From: Pararge aegeria | Lineage: Eukaryota; Arthropoda; Insecta; Lepidoptera; Nymphalidae | Direction of reading: 5' to 3' | Length of the DNA: 64,000 nt | Assembly: GCF_905163445.1 (NCBI RefSeq) | Contig: NC_053191.1 | Location: 11,594,001-11,658,000 of the forward strand | In this document: positions 12,695 through 27,600 of the stretch, piece after piece | How the letters are laid out: every line of letters starts with the position of its first letter | How positions within the stretch are numbered: the first letter of the stretch is position 1 | The notes under the pieces: generated by a model | The model's database searches: none | Seen by the model: the letters and a program-made list of their open reading frames with translations, nothing else | Told to the model about the DNA's origin: nothing | Position numbers and translations under genes: made by a program

Positions 12695-15600
12695 AAGGCG
12701 AAAATAGATAATATCATTAAAACTTCAAGCCTTTTCTACATTATAAAGAGGGAAAGTCTGTGCTAATTTGTAATTTTCTAGGTCCAAGGATTTTGGCTAG
12801 ACATTGATGAGTCTATCAGTACGCGAATTTAAACGATTCTTTTTACGAGTATAACCTACACATAGATAAAGGTATAAAAGGAGATACCTTACCTATTTAA
12901 AACAATGAGCATAAAAGCGGAGATGCAATCGAATATTGTTCATGATATTAATCAAGTAATTAAATAGGCCAAGGCAGATATTTCCAATGTTTGAGCACCT
13001 CGCTTACCGAGAAATGGTTTATTGCATTTTCATTGTGACATCTATTTGTTAGGATGTATGGAACGTAACGGTAACTGCAATAAGATAGAGCATTTACAAG
13101 ATAATACAAATTATTATTACAAGGTTACGTGTTCTATTGATAAATATGACGATAATGTATGGGAATAAAATTATCGATAAGTACTTAAACAAAGTGGGCA
13201 GAGTATTATTGGTATTTGATACAAAATATTCAAAGCAATAACTGGTATATTAATTTATTTATTTTTTTATTTACTTACAACTTTAATTGATATATTGTTG
13301 TTATATCATTTCTATCTATGCACCGTTATGATGCTATCAACGGACTGTAAGAAAATGCTTCAAGGTGTTCAGCTTCGCCTATTTACATGTCGCTTTTGAC
13401 AATCTGCAATAAATAATAACGAAAGTATAATATGTAAAAACTTAATTGAAAAAAAAAACAAGAATCATTTTGACCACCCATGGTTTACGATGCCAGTTTC
13501 CTTTTTGTAACACATTTTCTTGGGTCGCCAAAGCAAAGAAATAATTTTGGCATAGCACATTTTGAAGCAATGATGTTATTTTTCTTGACTAATATTGCTC
13601 TTACCACTGCAGTTAGGTGTTGTACTATAGTAATGCCGCTATTATCCGACTGGTCTGGTCAACAATAATTTACCAATCTGTCTTATAAAGCGACATAGGG
13701 AGAAAGTTACTGACGTTTATGATGATGCATACAGCAGGAAAATTGCATAAAACGGCCAAAATACTCCTCTTGTACCAGTAATATATAGATTTTAGGGTAG
13801 GCAGTGCTTTTGTGCATGTATGAAGTGCACGCCACTGGATTGGACATAGTACTCTGATTACGTAGCGATAGTTCAATGGGTAAAATATAAACCCTCTACG
13901 ACATTTGGACCACAGATAACAGTACCTGTAAACTATTGAGGATTTATTTATTCCAAAACAAATTAGCCGTTGAATCGCACCGGTTGTTTATTGATAATGC
14001 AGTCTTAAGATTGTAACGAGCTAACCTGTATGGCAGTTTTCTTGAACCCATACCCCTTAATATGTTTCTACTTTTCATCATACCGGAACGCTTAATCGGT
14101 CTAAATTAGCCACGGCCACAAGACCAAGTTGAATTTCTAAATTCCTAACTACCCCTGCCGGGGATTGAATCCGGGACCTCCCACTTATACCATCGCGTTC
14201 TCAACTGCGCCAGGGAGGTCGTAAAATTACGTGCGTAAAGTGGTACTAGAGAAGTGTTAATGTAAATAGCAAAAGTTTGATTGTATTTTTGTCTTTACAG
14301 TTTGCTTCAAGATATTTGATCTCGATCGAGATGGGATCCTCAATAAGAAGGAGCTCATCGACATGGTTGGAATCCTCTGCACTGTTGCCAACGAAGCTCT
14401 CAAGAATCAGGGTTCCAGGAGTTCAACGCCCTCTGACGGAGAATCTGAAAGCGAGAAGTGCTTCGACCCAGAGGTTATCCTGCTCAACTTGAGAGACAAG
14501 CTTATTACTGTTCCAAACGAAGGAAGGAAACCTGTGTTTCGTTTGGGGTCTACGAATGAGGATATTGTTATGCTAAGTGAGGTAAAATTATCATTTCAAA
14601 TAACTTGACCTCTCATAAGTCAAAACTGATCGCATATCTGTAATCTTAGTAATGAGATTACGCATCGTTAAACATTCGAGTATAAAAACACTGTAACGTC
14701 ATAGAAAACTGGTTAAAGTTCCAACATTATTAATATGATATAAGTTTAAGTACAAATCAAGCGTTATTATATTACTCTTACTCATAATTGATTACTAGTG
14801 AGAGCATGCTAATCCGCTCCTAAGGGTATATAATGTAGTTCGTAAACGAGTATTTCCACACACGAAAACGACTTTTCGTGTGTGGAAATACTTGAACAAC
14901 GGAGTAAAATGCATTTTATTTGCATTCCGTTAAAGCTCAAATGCTTTAGCTCGGGCTTTTGATAGAACGTTTGTAAAACAAAAATCAGAAGTTCAGAATT
15001 TGCGACTAAACGAGTGAAATATGGTCCATTTTACTTTAACGACCTTTGTCCTTTTGTTTTCCTTATCCTAAGGTTGCCTGGAGATCGCTACAAAGCGATA
15101 AGGCCGCCTTTTGTATACTTCTTCTGTCTGGGTTTTTTTTATATTCTTCTTCTGTATTTTTATTTGTGTTCAAATAAAGATAATATATAAATAAACGACA
15201 CTGAGTTCGAACTGCGAAAACGACTCTTCAAATGCGAGCGAGCAAATCATGTACTAAGGCTACAGAATGCGCAGCATATAAAAATTATGACGACTAACTT
15301 TACGGAATTCGAGCGCATTGCTACGCAAATAAATCTCGTCTAATTACATTAATAATCATTTTATTTCATTACCTAAGTCTCAAATTCAATTCTAAACTGA
15401 ATATAAATTAGCGATCAAAATAAAAATTTCGCATTCAAATGTACTATCTATATCTATAGCACCAACAAGACACTGTTTTTACCTTACTGCTTATACTCGA
15501 ATTTGGTCTAGTCATTAAATAGTATAAGAGCTAAGGTACTTTGTTATAACAGTAACATAGATTTTATTTATTAGCAGACACCAGAAGCACCGAAAGAAGA

Positions 15601-18600
15601 TGAGGGTATAATTGGATCTGAGATGGCGTTGCGTCTAGAAGAGTTTCTTATATGGAGTGTGGAGGTCGCAGAGGCATTAGTTTCACCCTTCCTTGAGCTG
15701 CTTTTTGATGTGTGCCATGTAGTACTGGGCCTGAGACCGCAGTGTAGACATCGTGAGCGAGATATTGGTGAGTGCATTCAGTTATCTTGTTCACCAATCA
15801 ATAGCATATACAGCCGGATTATATTAGATTATGATTAACAAATCACGAACTAATCTACGGTCTGAGGGAGGTTCAAGCTGTCCTGATCCCCTCCGCGATA
15901 GCGCGGGACGACGTAGTGGTAGACGTTCGGGAGGTATACTACGGGTTCCCCGGGCGTCTAACAAAGCCACCAAGAGGGACATGACGTGAGGGTTTTTAGT
16001 TTGGGTATACATAACCTCCGTCCTGCCCAAGGGTCGGAGGTAGCTTTACCACCACGCCAAATAAAAATAATAACAGTCCCTACGCGGGTATTATTTAAAA
16101 CGCCCTCTACCATCTAGTAACTTAATGTTTTCTGTGGAATTTGTTAGGTACGCTAACGCCATAGGTTTTTTACATTGTTGGTAGCGCCCTAGGTTTTTTA
16201 CATTTGGGTCTAGATGGCGCTGTAGTAATTAGTAAAAACTCTTTTTTTTATAAATAAAATTGAAATAATCTTCTCAGATTAGTGTATTGTCATCGGTCCT
16301 CAATATGTCTACAAAGTTTGAAAGAAATCTGACCGTTCAAAGTAGCACAAAATCGAGCTCAAAGGAGTCGGTGACAAACATACATACAAACATACATACC
16401 GGTGAAGCTAATAAAAGCGTGTTAATAAAAGCACAGAGGACCTTGCTGCTGACGTCTGTCATACTGTAGTACTTCTGTGAATCGTAACTAATAATTAATT
16501 TAAACTGAACCCTCTTACTGAGCTTAAAACTTTATTCCAACTTGTCTTTAAATATCTTTAAAACCAATTGTTTAACAGGGAGAGGAATGTAAAACGATAT
16601 ACGATAAATGAATTTCTTAACGACAAGGCTGCTTGGAAGCAGGCCGCTCCGCTCACAAGATAGTCAAATTCTAAAGATTTTAAACTGTAAAATAATGATG
16701 AAAAAGAGCAATCTGCTGAGTTTCTTCCGGGCTCGTCTCGTTAGAATCTGCCTTCCGAACCGTTGGTAGAGTCACTACAAACAGACTATCTTCAGACGTT
16801 TGAAAAGTGCTAAATAAACTAAGCCTATTTAAAATAATTTAATTTTCAATTATTAAACCAAAAATTACACCATAAAAACTAACAACAAAACAAAACAACA
16901 AAAGAAACTAAGGCACTTTATCAATTTGACTTATTACATTTCTTACCTTGGTAGCATAAATTTTCCCTGTCTGAAATGACAAGCATTTGATAAATCGAAG
17001 GAAGAATTCGAGTAAATTATTTCTGTACTTTCCATAATTGTTTAAATAGTCGCAATTTTCCTAAATAAACATAAAGCTATCCGTGTCAAGTGTAGTGTGG
17101 CATTGTGTCACAGATAACGATATTGTATTTAGTATGCTACGTAATAAATTGCCCCTTAATAATAACTTAATTATCTTTATGATCGACAGTTTTTGCATAA
17201 AATTATCTTATAATAAAAAAATTACTATCTCCTTACCGGTAGCTAGTTTTATACTTACTCGGCATTTATAATATACAAAGTTGCGAAGCGTTCGATTATA
17301 ATTATTTTCTTTGTTATCAGTTGGTGTTATACTATTTATATAACATTATGTACGTGTGACATAATAAAATAAAGATGATAACACGCGTCTTTCTGTTTAT
17401 TGTCATGAGTTTTTTTTATTTGGATTGGTAGTTACGAGGGCGTATCATTAATACGCAGAACGTGGAGAAGGATGGAAACTCTAAATATAAAATCTTTGAG
17501 GGCCTTCAAAATAAGCAGAAGTATATTATTTCTCTTTACGTTTAGTAATCAAGTAAGCGGTAAAAAGGATTACCTAATAACCATTTAAAAGTTTTTAAGT
17601 TGGAAAAACCTTTATAGCCTAAGGATATTTCGTCAAACAATCAGCCTGAGCTTTGATCATCTTCGAAAACGCTGTACCATTTAAAAAACTTAGTTTTCCC
17701 AGTAGCGTTTTTCCTTTCTTGTGAGGAATTCAATCATGGCACGCAATTTAATTTTCAGCATTGTTTGTTTTAACTTTTGAGTAGTTGATCTTGCGATATG
17801 GTTACGTTGAAAATAAGATTTGCCGTCGTATACTTCGGCGTCAAGGGCAAATATTAAAAACAATATCCTGTCGTCCTGCCCTCAAAAGCAGCGCCACCTA
17901 CCAGATCCAATTGTGTTTCAAACCATACAGGATCCCACTGAAAATTCCTACCAAAACGGTCTATTCGTTTGGGAGGAGGTGGATGACAAGCTAACGTACA
18001 GAACAATTATTTTTTTTTGTTATTTTATTATTTAACTATAGGTTTCGACCTACCAAACGCGCCAAGGTTACATTAGAAAAGTTACATGTCGTTAAGGTTT
18101 CTTAAATTGTTTGCGCAACTTTCCTAATTTCTTTTCCCTAGGATCGGGTATTGGGTTATTGTTTTTTAAGATATGACGTGTAGAAGGGATATAGGTATTC
18201 TTTGTATATTTAGTGCAGATGGGCTGTTAATTTAACACTTTCTTCCAGTATTGGGTTGGGTGCGTCGCGAGACTTGCCGTGGCCTAGCGGTTGGGCAATT
18301 CTGGTACTTGGTATCGGCGGAGTGGTGGAACGCGTGGCTTCTTTACGCATCTGCAGCCCCGCATTCGTGCTGTCGAGCGACACGACCACATCTAGATGAT
18401 GCAGTCGTATGTGACGACAGCTTTACCACCAATTCTACGGGTGAGTTATTCAGCAAGGATGACTATTAATGCCTATTATAAAATACGCGAAATATGTTGT
18501 AATAAAAAATAGTCTTACTATATTTATTTCAGCGTATTTCATCGGGATTCAAAATGATATAGATATTACATATATGCCGTCTACTTTACTTTACACAGTC

Positions 18601-21600
18601 GATGTTTTATGTGCATTTTTTTCAAGCTTTCTTGAGATTATTAATGTGATGATTAATTTTTGCTTTATGTTTTGCTGAAAGTGAAATATGCCTTTTAAAA
18701 TGTGATGGTTCTAAGTCTGCAATCAATCGACAAAAAATAACTTAAAACAATCAAAATCGTTTATTAATTTAATATACGCCAAAATCTTACTATAATTTAA
18801 TCATTGGATAAATAAATTCAATAATAGGTAGTCGAACATTACGTAATTTATCCCTCAATCAATTGCTCAAAGTTCAATATGTATCGTTATAAATTTTTTT
18901 TTCTCACCCTCAAACAATGTACGCACGAGGCGCTCTAAAAAATCCACTATTACAGAATCAATGGGCTCCTTACTATGGCGAGCTGAGAGTACGTCACTAG
19001 GCAGCGCTGGTGGTAGCAGCGGAGTAAGCAGCGGTATTGGGCGTGGTCCACCCCATCCTGGCGCCGTTGACAACTCGCGACTATTGGCCCCCGGCGCCGC
19101 GCCCGCAAGGACATTGACCGGGGAAGGCGGCCATTTACGAAGAGATATAACTCTAGCACAGCATAGGGACTTCGAGCTAGTTCCCGACGCTTTGTGGCGT
19201 GCATTAGCCTTGTGGTATGGGGCACCCGACCCACTACCCAGACAGGTTAGTTTATCATTTATGTACAGTATTTTGTAGTATATGCTTTTATATAATGATT
19301 CCGAAGGTAGATTTATACCGTTGACTAAGTTTAAATTATGTATTTAATTAAATGGTGGTTAGAACAAAATTGATGGTTTTTTTTAATAACAAGATTGCTT
19401 AAAAGCTCTCAAACGACAGAACATTGATTGTTCAATTTTAAATTTATGATCGTTAAGAGCAACAGTTGAGTTTCTTGCCATCTTCTGCTCGGTAGAATCT
19501 TCCCTCCTTAAAAGTGGTAGAGTTACCACAAATGGACAGACTTGACTTTTTGGAGTCCTTATAACGTGGGCCTACTTGAAATATCTGATTTTTAAATTTT
19601 GATATACCGCTGGAATGTCCCTTTTGCCAAAATATATGCCAAATTTCGGCGAAATCGATTCTTTCTTATGTCTACCCACATGTAAAAGAAAAATCGGACG
19701 CATTCAATCTCTGCTTTTTTTTTGGAATTTGATAAAAGGACAGTCATCTGATCTTTGGAGAATTCTGGTTTTTTTAGCCAGGAGTCTGTATTCTAAGTTT
19801 TATTTTTTTGGGTTTATAAAAATAAAACGGCAATAGTAATAGTAAGTAAGTAACCTAATCGTAAGGTTGATACAATATAAAACCTAAGTATTTTGTTGAC
19901 AGGTTATAAGACCTCCGAACTCTGATGTGGAATTGGAACTGTACCCACTACAGTTGAAGATTTTGCGTCACGTCCCTAGTCCGCAAAGTAAGTGTAAAAA
20001 CACAATCTAAAAAATTCTGGCATCCTAAAAAACACAATCCATAAAAAATAAAAATATTAAAAACAATCTAACATAATCTTATGTGAAACAGTGATAGTCT
20101 GCTTCGGCCTCCCTCAACTTAGCAGAGTTATATGCGTTTTTAATAGTTAAATATCACTTACTCTAAGGGTAACATAAAAAAAATTGTTAGGAAACTGGCA
20201 TGCGTGATCCGTAGTTGAACATGCTAACCATCATGACCCTGCTTTCTGGGTCCATGGCCGTGGTTTCGATTCCCACAACTGGAACATTGTGTGATGAGCT
20301 CGAATGTTTTTCAGTGTCTGGGTGTTTATCTGTATATTATAAGTATTTATGTATATCCCTACTAATATTATAAATGTCAATGTAAATTTGTTTATTACGC
20401 TTTCACGCAAAAACTACTTAGCCGATCCTCATGAAACTTTGTACAAATATAATAGAAGTAATATAGGATAGGTACATTTTATCCCGACATTAAGCTCGGT
20501 TCCTTTGGGAGAGGGGGTGAAAGTTTTTGACGATTTTACACCATAACTCCGAGAAATTATAACCCATTTAAATAATTATTATAAACTACACTTACAACTA
20601 AATTGAATGCCACATCAAAAAAAAAAAAAGTCAAACGCAGACGAACTCGCGGGCAACAGCTAGTTATTCATTAAGTATTCATCAGTCATCTTAGTACCCA
20701 TAACACAAGCTACGCTTACTTTGGGGCTAGAGGCGATGTGTGTATTGTCGTATATTCATGCATTTATTTACTATATCAACGAGACGAGCGAGTTGATTTG
20801 AGTACTTGAAGCTAAATCCACAAGTTTATTTCATGCAATAATTTTAGGAACAACATCTCTTAGCGCAATAGGTGCTATGGGCGCAGCGGGCATGGGTAGT
20901 GTTGGAGGTGCTATGTGCGCACCCTCTCCTCCGGAAAGACAGCTCGCTTACACGGCCGCTTTCTCAAGACTTGCCACTGTTAAACAGGTGAGTTGTTTCG
21001 TTGAGACTGGCTGCAATGCTGATGTCACAGAATTAAAAATATTTGGTGACTAAACGCGAGAGCAGTATAGAGAGCGAGAGTGCGTGCCTCGTGTTTTACA
21101 CTTTCTGGAAGACCGTGATTTGATCCTCGCTTTAACTAGAGCTAGAGCTAGTTAAAGTGAGTGACTTTTCGAAGTTTTAAATTTTAGCTATAAAATATCA
21201 CTTGGGCAGCGACCCTCCTTTCTGAGACCAAGGCCGTGGGTTCAATTACCACAACTGGAAAATGCTTGTGTGATGAACATTAATGTTTTTCAGTGACTGG
21301 GTGTATATCTGTATATTATATGTATTTATGTGTAAAATATTCATCAGCTCTCTTAGTACCCATAACACAAGGTACGCTTACTTTGGGACCAGATGGCGAT
21401 GTGTGAATTGTCGTAGTATATTTATTTATAATGTTCTCAAGGGCGTGTGATCTGTACATAGACAGCGTGGTGATCTAAGGGCTAAAGCACTTCTTGATAT
21501 GAGAGGGAGACCTATGTTCTGTAGCGGGCTAGTTATGGTTTGTTAATGATGGTGATATTTAATTGAATTGCTCTACACACACGGTCTGACTATCCTTCTA

Positions 21601-24600
21601 ACACTAAGTTTGATTATATGATAACACAAATCTACAATTGGCTACATTAGCTACAATGAAACGTTTAAAAAGACTCAAAGGGCAGTGGTTTCGTACTTCA
21701 TTAAGTTTTGTTTATATTTTACTCCTCCGTTTGTAAGCAGATTTGTGTTGTCATATAATCATATTTAGCTGCAATATAAACCAAGCTAATACTGCAAGTA
21801 AAAATGTAAAACCATCCTTTTATCAATGCTCTTTACATTGGTTAGTTTAAGATTTGTGTATAACCGTTTTACCTGCAATGTCTTCCAAACAAATGATTCG
21901 ATTAGTTTTCTTACGGTTCAGGTGACAGAATTCCTATGTGGTGCATTGGGTCTAGCACGCGAGGATGTCCGTCTGTGGGCGCTCGGGAACAGCGCTGGAA
22001 GTGGCTGCGGCAGCGCTGCATTGCTTCTGGACGATGAACGGCCAACGCTTCAAGCGCTGCGTTTGGACGAACGGACAAGACTGCTGCTTGAAGTTCGGAA
22101 TCCGGACCTCACTTGGCCAGAGGAGATCGGTGCTTTAGGGTATACCACAGCTTTTTTTAACAAACCATTGCGCACGCGCATGTGAAATTACCAAAGTTTT
22201 CAGGACACCAAAATAACACTCTTACCCTATTATTACGCAACAATCAAATAAGAAAACCTATCAATGTTAAGAAAAACCTTTATTATTAAGGCAGGTTTAT
22301 CAAGCAATTTTGGTTTAAAATTATAAAAGAGCTGTATATTGTATCTCCTAAAAACTACGCGAATTTGACTTATTATTGCATTATTATTTGCTAGTTGATT
22401 GTAAGGCAATCGTTCTACCATGCTAGAATTGGTTGTTTCTTCTAAAAGGCAACGGACAAAGCTACACATTTTCGCAAAATATCAGTGAATATCCAATTTT
22501 GCATTTGCTTTCCATGTTGCATAATACTTCTTGCGATCGTATCTAATATTCTAGTCAGTCGGTACGTACTACAAATACGGAGAGAACTGGCCTATACGCA
22601 CACTTTTGTGTGTGGGTAACTATGTATGCTGTGTGGCTGTGACAATCGAGTGCAACAAGGACAACATCATATATATGCAACATTAAGACGTTCGCGTTTG
22701 GCAGTATGCTCTGTGCCGCGTTGCGCGTACAAGCTCGTCAGCTAGGGCCCCAAAAGGGTTGTGCAATATTTGGGCATATTCGGGTTAATGTTTATGCAAT
22801 TGTCGGCCTATTGGCGCAGTTTGCAGCGACCCTGCTTTCTGAGCCCAAGGCCGTGGGTTCGATTTCCACTACTGGAAAATGTTTGCGTGATGAGCATGAA
22901 TGTTTTTCAATGACTGGATGTTTATATGTATTTTCTAAGTATTTATGAATATAATTCATAAAAATATTCGCCTGTCATCTTAGTACCAATAACACAAGCT
23001 ACGCTTACGTTGGGGCTAGATGGCGATGTGTGTATTGTCGTAGTATATTTATTTACTTGTTAAAAGTAACAGTTTTTAATATCTCATCATAAATATATAA
23101 TTAGTAATTGTTTGTTTGCGATCAGTGCGAGTAGTGGTGCCGGTAGCAGTCGATGGGCAGAGCGTCGTGAAACTTTGACCGTATCGCAAATGGCTGGAGC
23201 CACCGGCCTCCACAATCTCGGCAACACTTGCTATATGAATGCAGCACTACAAAGCGTGAGTATACAACCAATTAATTAATTTAAGATTTTTTTACTACAA
23301 TATAGCCTAGCCGACTAGACCAATCCAGAGAAAATCCAGAAATTAAAATTTGGAGATTACTCCAGTCGAGTATCGATTCTTTAGTACATATTGCCTCATA
23401 CAACGTGTAAATGAAAACCGAAATAATACTTCACAGGCCTCAGAGGTACATTAGGTACTGCCTTATCTTTTTGACTTATCTGTGAAACCGAGAACCTAAA
23501 AGTTTTTGAGTAAATCACTGCCATAATTTTTTACTGAAAGAAATCAGATACAGCCCTAACATCGCATGCAAAATTAAAATTATGTGACTCCTGACACTTG
23601 CTTCGGAACGCATCGCGTTGCATAGGTACTATGCGCGTGCCGATCTTTTATCTTCTATAGGGTTGTCGTAAGTAAACACATAATTTTTTTTTCAATTCGT
23701 TTGTAAGGAAAAATAAGTATGCTTGTTTTGATTTAAAATTTTTGCAAGGTGATTCCTTATGAAATATTTTTATGCATCCTTTAATATTATTTCGTAATTC
23801 TGTTACACTTTCTATACGTTGCGCAGTCTATAAAAATCCAGCTGTCGCAGGTGTTTACTATAACAATAAACTTTTCGTGTTAGATGCCTAGGTAATATCG
23901 CTTAGCGATATTTAAGAAAAGAAAACAGTGATGTCGTCATATTTTTTTTAATCAATATGTTTTCCTTCAGGTATGGAACACAGGCCCGCTTACACAGTAT
24001 TTTAACTCGGGAATGCACATGTATGAAGTTAACACCAGTAACCCTCTCGGCACTAAAGGAGTGTTGGCGGTGCGGTATGGCGAACTGTGCAAAGAGGTCA
24101 GTAATTGCAAGCTTTTATAAACAATACTATGCGAGACTAGTACCAAGTTTATTTGTGATCATGAAATCGCAAATATATTATGGAATAGTTTGAGAGCCGA
24201 TGGCGAGGTTCTAAGCATCACAATTCCAAACGCCACCAGCGTTTGGAATTGTGATGCTTAGAACCTCCAGTACAGTTCAGAGTTGTATCGAAAGTAGTTC
24301 TAAGACAATAACGTCCTTTCTGTAACAATTACTTATATACAAATGAAATATATAAGGGTAAGATTCAAAATAGCCCAATAACCTTATAACTGATGGACAA
24401 ATTAAATATCTTAATAGATTTCCAATACAAAGCCTATAAAATTTTAAAGCTATCTTTAAATTTTACTTTATTGTAAAGAAATAGCCTAATGTATAATAAT
24501 AATCTATCCACAAATAAGATGGAAAAAAGCGCAAAATTAAAGAAGAAAAAATACATAAGTAACATTTGAACCTCAACACTAATTACGAGTATATATCTAA

Positions 24601-27600
24601 TAATGATAATATAATATTCAAAGACCTGAAATAAAAACGAAATTGCGTTTCTTTGTGAAATTACCAGCAGATTGTTGGTTATTTAACCAATAATTACATG
24701 TTTCAACATAATTTCACCTGTGAAATTACAAGAAACAAAACTAAAAGCCTTTATTTCATTTAAATAATTAATTGTTGAACAAACTCGTATTTATTTTAAA
24801 TGCCACTTATATCACTGGTGACTTTAAAGCAGGTTCGATACGCGAACTCGACAAAAGCACTCGTATACTTATGCGTAAAGAGGTTTTCTTTACATATATG
24901 TGTAAAGGTTTTGTCCGATACAGGTATGGTCATGCAGTGCACGTTCAGTAGCACCATTGCGTGTGCGTTGGTGCGTATCCAGGCACGCACGTGCGTTGGC
25001 CGGAGGCGGACAACATGATGCACAAGAACTACTGGCGTGGCTGTTGGACGCGTTACATGAAGATCTCAACAGGGCCGCCCCTCCGCCTCGATCACCGCTC
25101 CCTTCTGCCTCAGATTCTGACAGCCGACCTGACCAGGTAAGCACGCGTCACGAAATTTTAGCATACGTATATTAGTACAGTGTGTTTGGTAGCACTGCTG
25201 CGCATGCGTTGGTACGCTCACAGACAACGCACGTGCGTTGGCGACGTTAGCGTCCAAACCATCAAGACCTACATAAATAATAATATTATTTTAGTAGCAA
25301 AGTTTGGTAGTAAATAACAGAGTTACTTTTTACAAAATAAGTCTTTCACGATTGTCAGTGGTGATATTTCCACTAGATAACAAAATATGTAGTATCGAAT
25401 GTGAGTTATTTATCGATCACGTAGATCTCTGCGTGATCAAATCATAAATAAGCTCCCGAGTACTCCGCTTTCTAAAATACAAGCAATTTTAATATTGTGA
25501 GAAAACATGCACGCCTCAGAGTTGTCCTTAATTTTCTCAAGTCTACCAATTCACACTTGGCTAGCATGGTAGACTACGGCCTAAACCCTTCTCATTCATA
25601 GAGAAGACCCGTGCCCTGTAGTGGTTCGGTAATGGGTTAATGATGAAGGCGAGAGTGCATAATTATTTCGTGGCTCGCTTACTTCTCCAGTTCTAAGAGC
25701 CATATGTCATCACTGACAACATGCTTTGTGCGAAGAATTCGGTGTTCAGGGATTGCGTAATTGTGTACTAACAGTAGATAAAGACTTAGCACTAAAGACT
25801 TGTGTCACAGGTTGTTGCAGCGGAAGCATGGGCAGCGTACGCGGCTCGCAACGACTCCATAATGACGGAACTGTTCTACGGACAGCTCAAGTCCAAAGTG
25901 CGGTGTTGCTCGTGCGGCCGCGAGTCCGTGCGATTCGATACTTTCAATATGCTCAGTTTACCGCTACCCATGGAGTCATATGTACGCGCCACTGTTAGAG
26001 GTAAAGCCTTGGATTATTATCTGTTTGGTACTATGTATTTTAACATTGGTCAACCTTTTATATTTTCTTTTGTGCAATAAGGACTTTTTATATCTATATA
26101 GGTCAATACATCGTAAATATTCAACATTACATGATTTGCACGGTCGCAATCGAATCGAAGAGTAGTTTTTTAGAGTATTGGAACTTTTGGAAAAATGTTT
26201 GTAAGATAAAAATCAATAATACAGAATTTGCACAAGTATAAGGTTTATTTGAATTAGACGGTATAGACTTTAATACGCGAAATCGACAAGTAGTTTGCGA
26301 GAGTGGAAATCGTATACTAAGAGTACTGGAATGTTAAAAAGCTCCTAGACAAGAGCAATATTCTAAGACAACATCTTTGCTATCTTAATTTGCTCTATAG
26401 ATAAAATACAACAAAGTGCGAGTCGAGCTGGTTTTTGCCCTATTCACATTATTATAATATTGTTCTCAGTAATTCTGTTGGACGGCTCGGTTCCAGTAAA
26501 ATATGGAGTAAGGATTAACTCTGAAGGCACGTACTTAGACTTGAAGAAGAATTTGTCGGAATTATGCGGTTTATCGTCGGAGCTGTGAGTATACAGATGT
26601 ATTTTGCCTCCTTATATATCTTCACATCATCGGCTTTATTTGTAAGGTAGGTATTTTGTGCATTATAATTGAAACGTTCTTCCGTTTAAAAGCATTAAAA
26701 TTCATTAGAAAAATGCTCGATTGAATAAAGAAATGTTTTTAATGTTTATTTATTCTAATAAAGAAACATGATTATCTTAAAAAATATATATCATTACTGT
26801 ACTGTAGAGCATAATGAAAGGACAAACGCACTTCAACATTTATTATATATTCATCATCATCATCATCATCTCAACCAATTGACGTCCACTGCTGGACATA
26901 GGTCTTTTGTAGGGAGTTCCACAATGCACGGTCCTGGGCCGCTTGCCTCCAACGGCTCCCAGCTACTCGCCTGATGTCATCTGTCCACCTCGTTTGGGGC
27001 CGACCTACGCTGCGTTTACCGGTGCGGGGTCGCCATTCCAGCACCTTAAGACCCCAACGTCCATCGGTTCTCCGAGCTATGTGCCCCGCCCATTGCCACT
27101 TCAGCTTCGCAACTCGCTGAGCTATGTCGGTAACTCTAGTTCTTCTACGGATCTCCTCATTTCTGATTTGATCACGTAGAGATACTCCTAACATAGCTCT
27201 CTCCATCGCCCGCTGAGTGACTCTGAGCCTTCTTATGAGGCCCATAGTTAGCGACCATGTCTCTGATCCGTAAGTCATCACTGGCAACACGCACTGTTCG
27301 AAGACTTTAGTCTTCAGGCACTGGGGGATTTTGGACGAGAAGATGTCACGAAGTTTCCCGAACGCTGCCCATCCGAGTTGGATTCGGCGGTTTACCTCTT
27401 TCTCGAAATTGGACCTACCTAACTGGATCGTGTGTCCTAGGTATATATACTCGTCTACAATTTCGAGTGCAGAGTTCCCAACAATTATTGGGTGGAGCGC
27501 AACATGAGCGTTAGACATAATTTTCGTCTTGCTCATGTTCATACGAAGGCCCACCTGTTGAGAAACTCTGCTGAGGTCATTGAGCATCGCATTAAGGTCT

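Larger units (their letters stand above)
4158..14300. other. USP32 intron 1, 10.1 kb, repeat-rich
   Basis: Besides the elements listed separately (RTE fragment, SINE-A/B/C, hAT-like MITEs, Penelope-like inverted pair, repeat D, microsatellites), I see only AT-rich sequence with no coding exon. About 2 kb (12050-13970) holds nothing recognisable apart from a TA microsatellite and part of a MITE. Confidence 0.7.

Noticed and set aside
18929..18956. Alternative acceptor for USP32 exon 5 near 18929
   Set aside because: It would shift the frame into a stop within about 20 codons.
18950..19234. - strand ORF of 94 residues
   Set aside because: Shadow of USP32 exon 5.
1524..23051. tRNA genes
   Set aside because: The GGTTCGATTCC boxes sit in SINE heads that lack a complete cloverleaf and are followed by the same repeat body each time.
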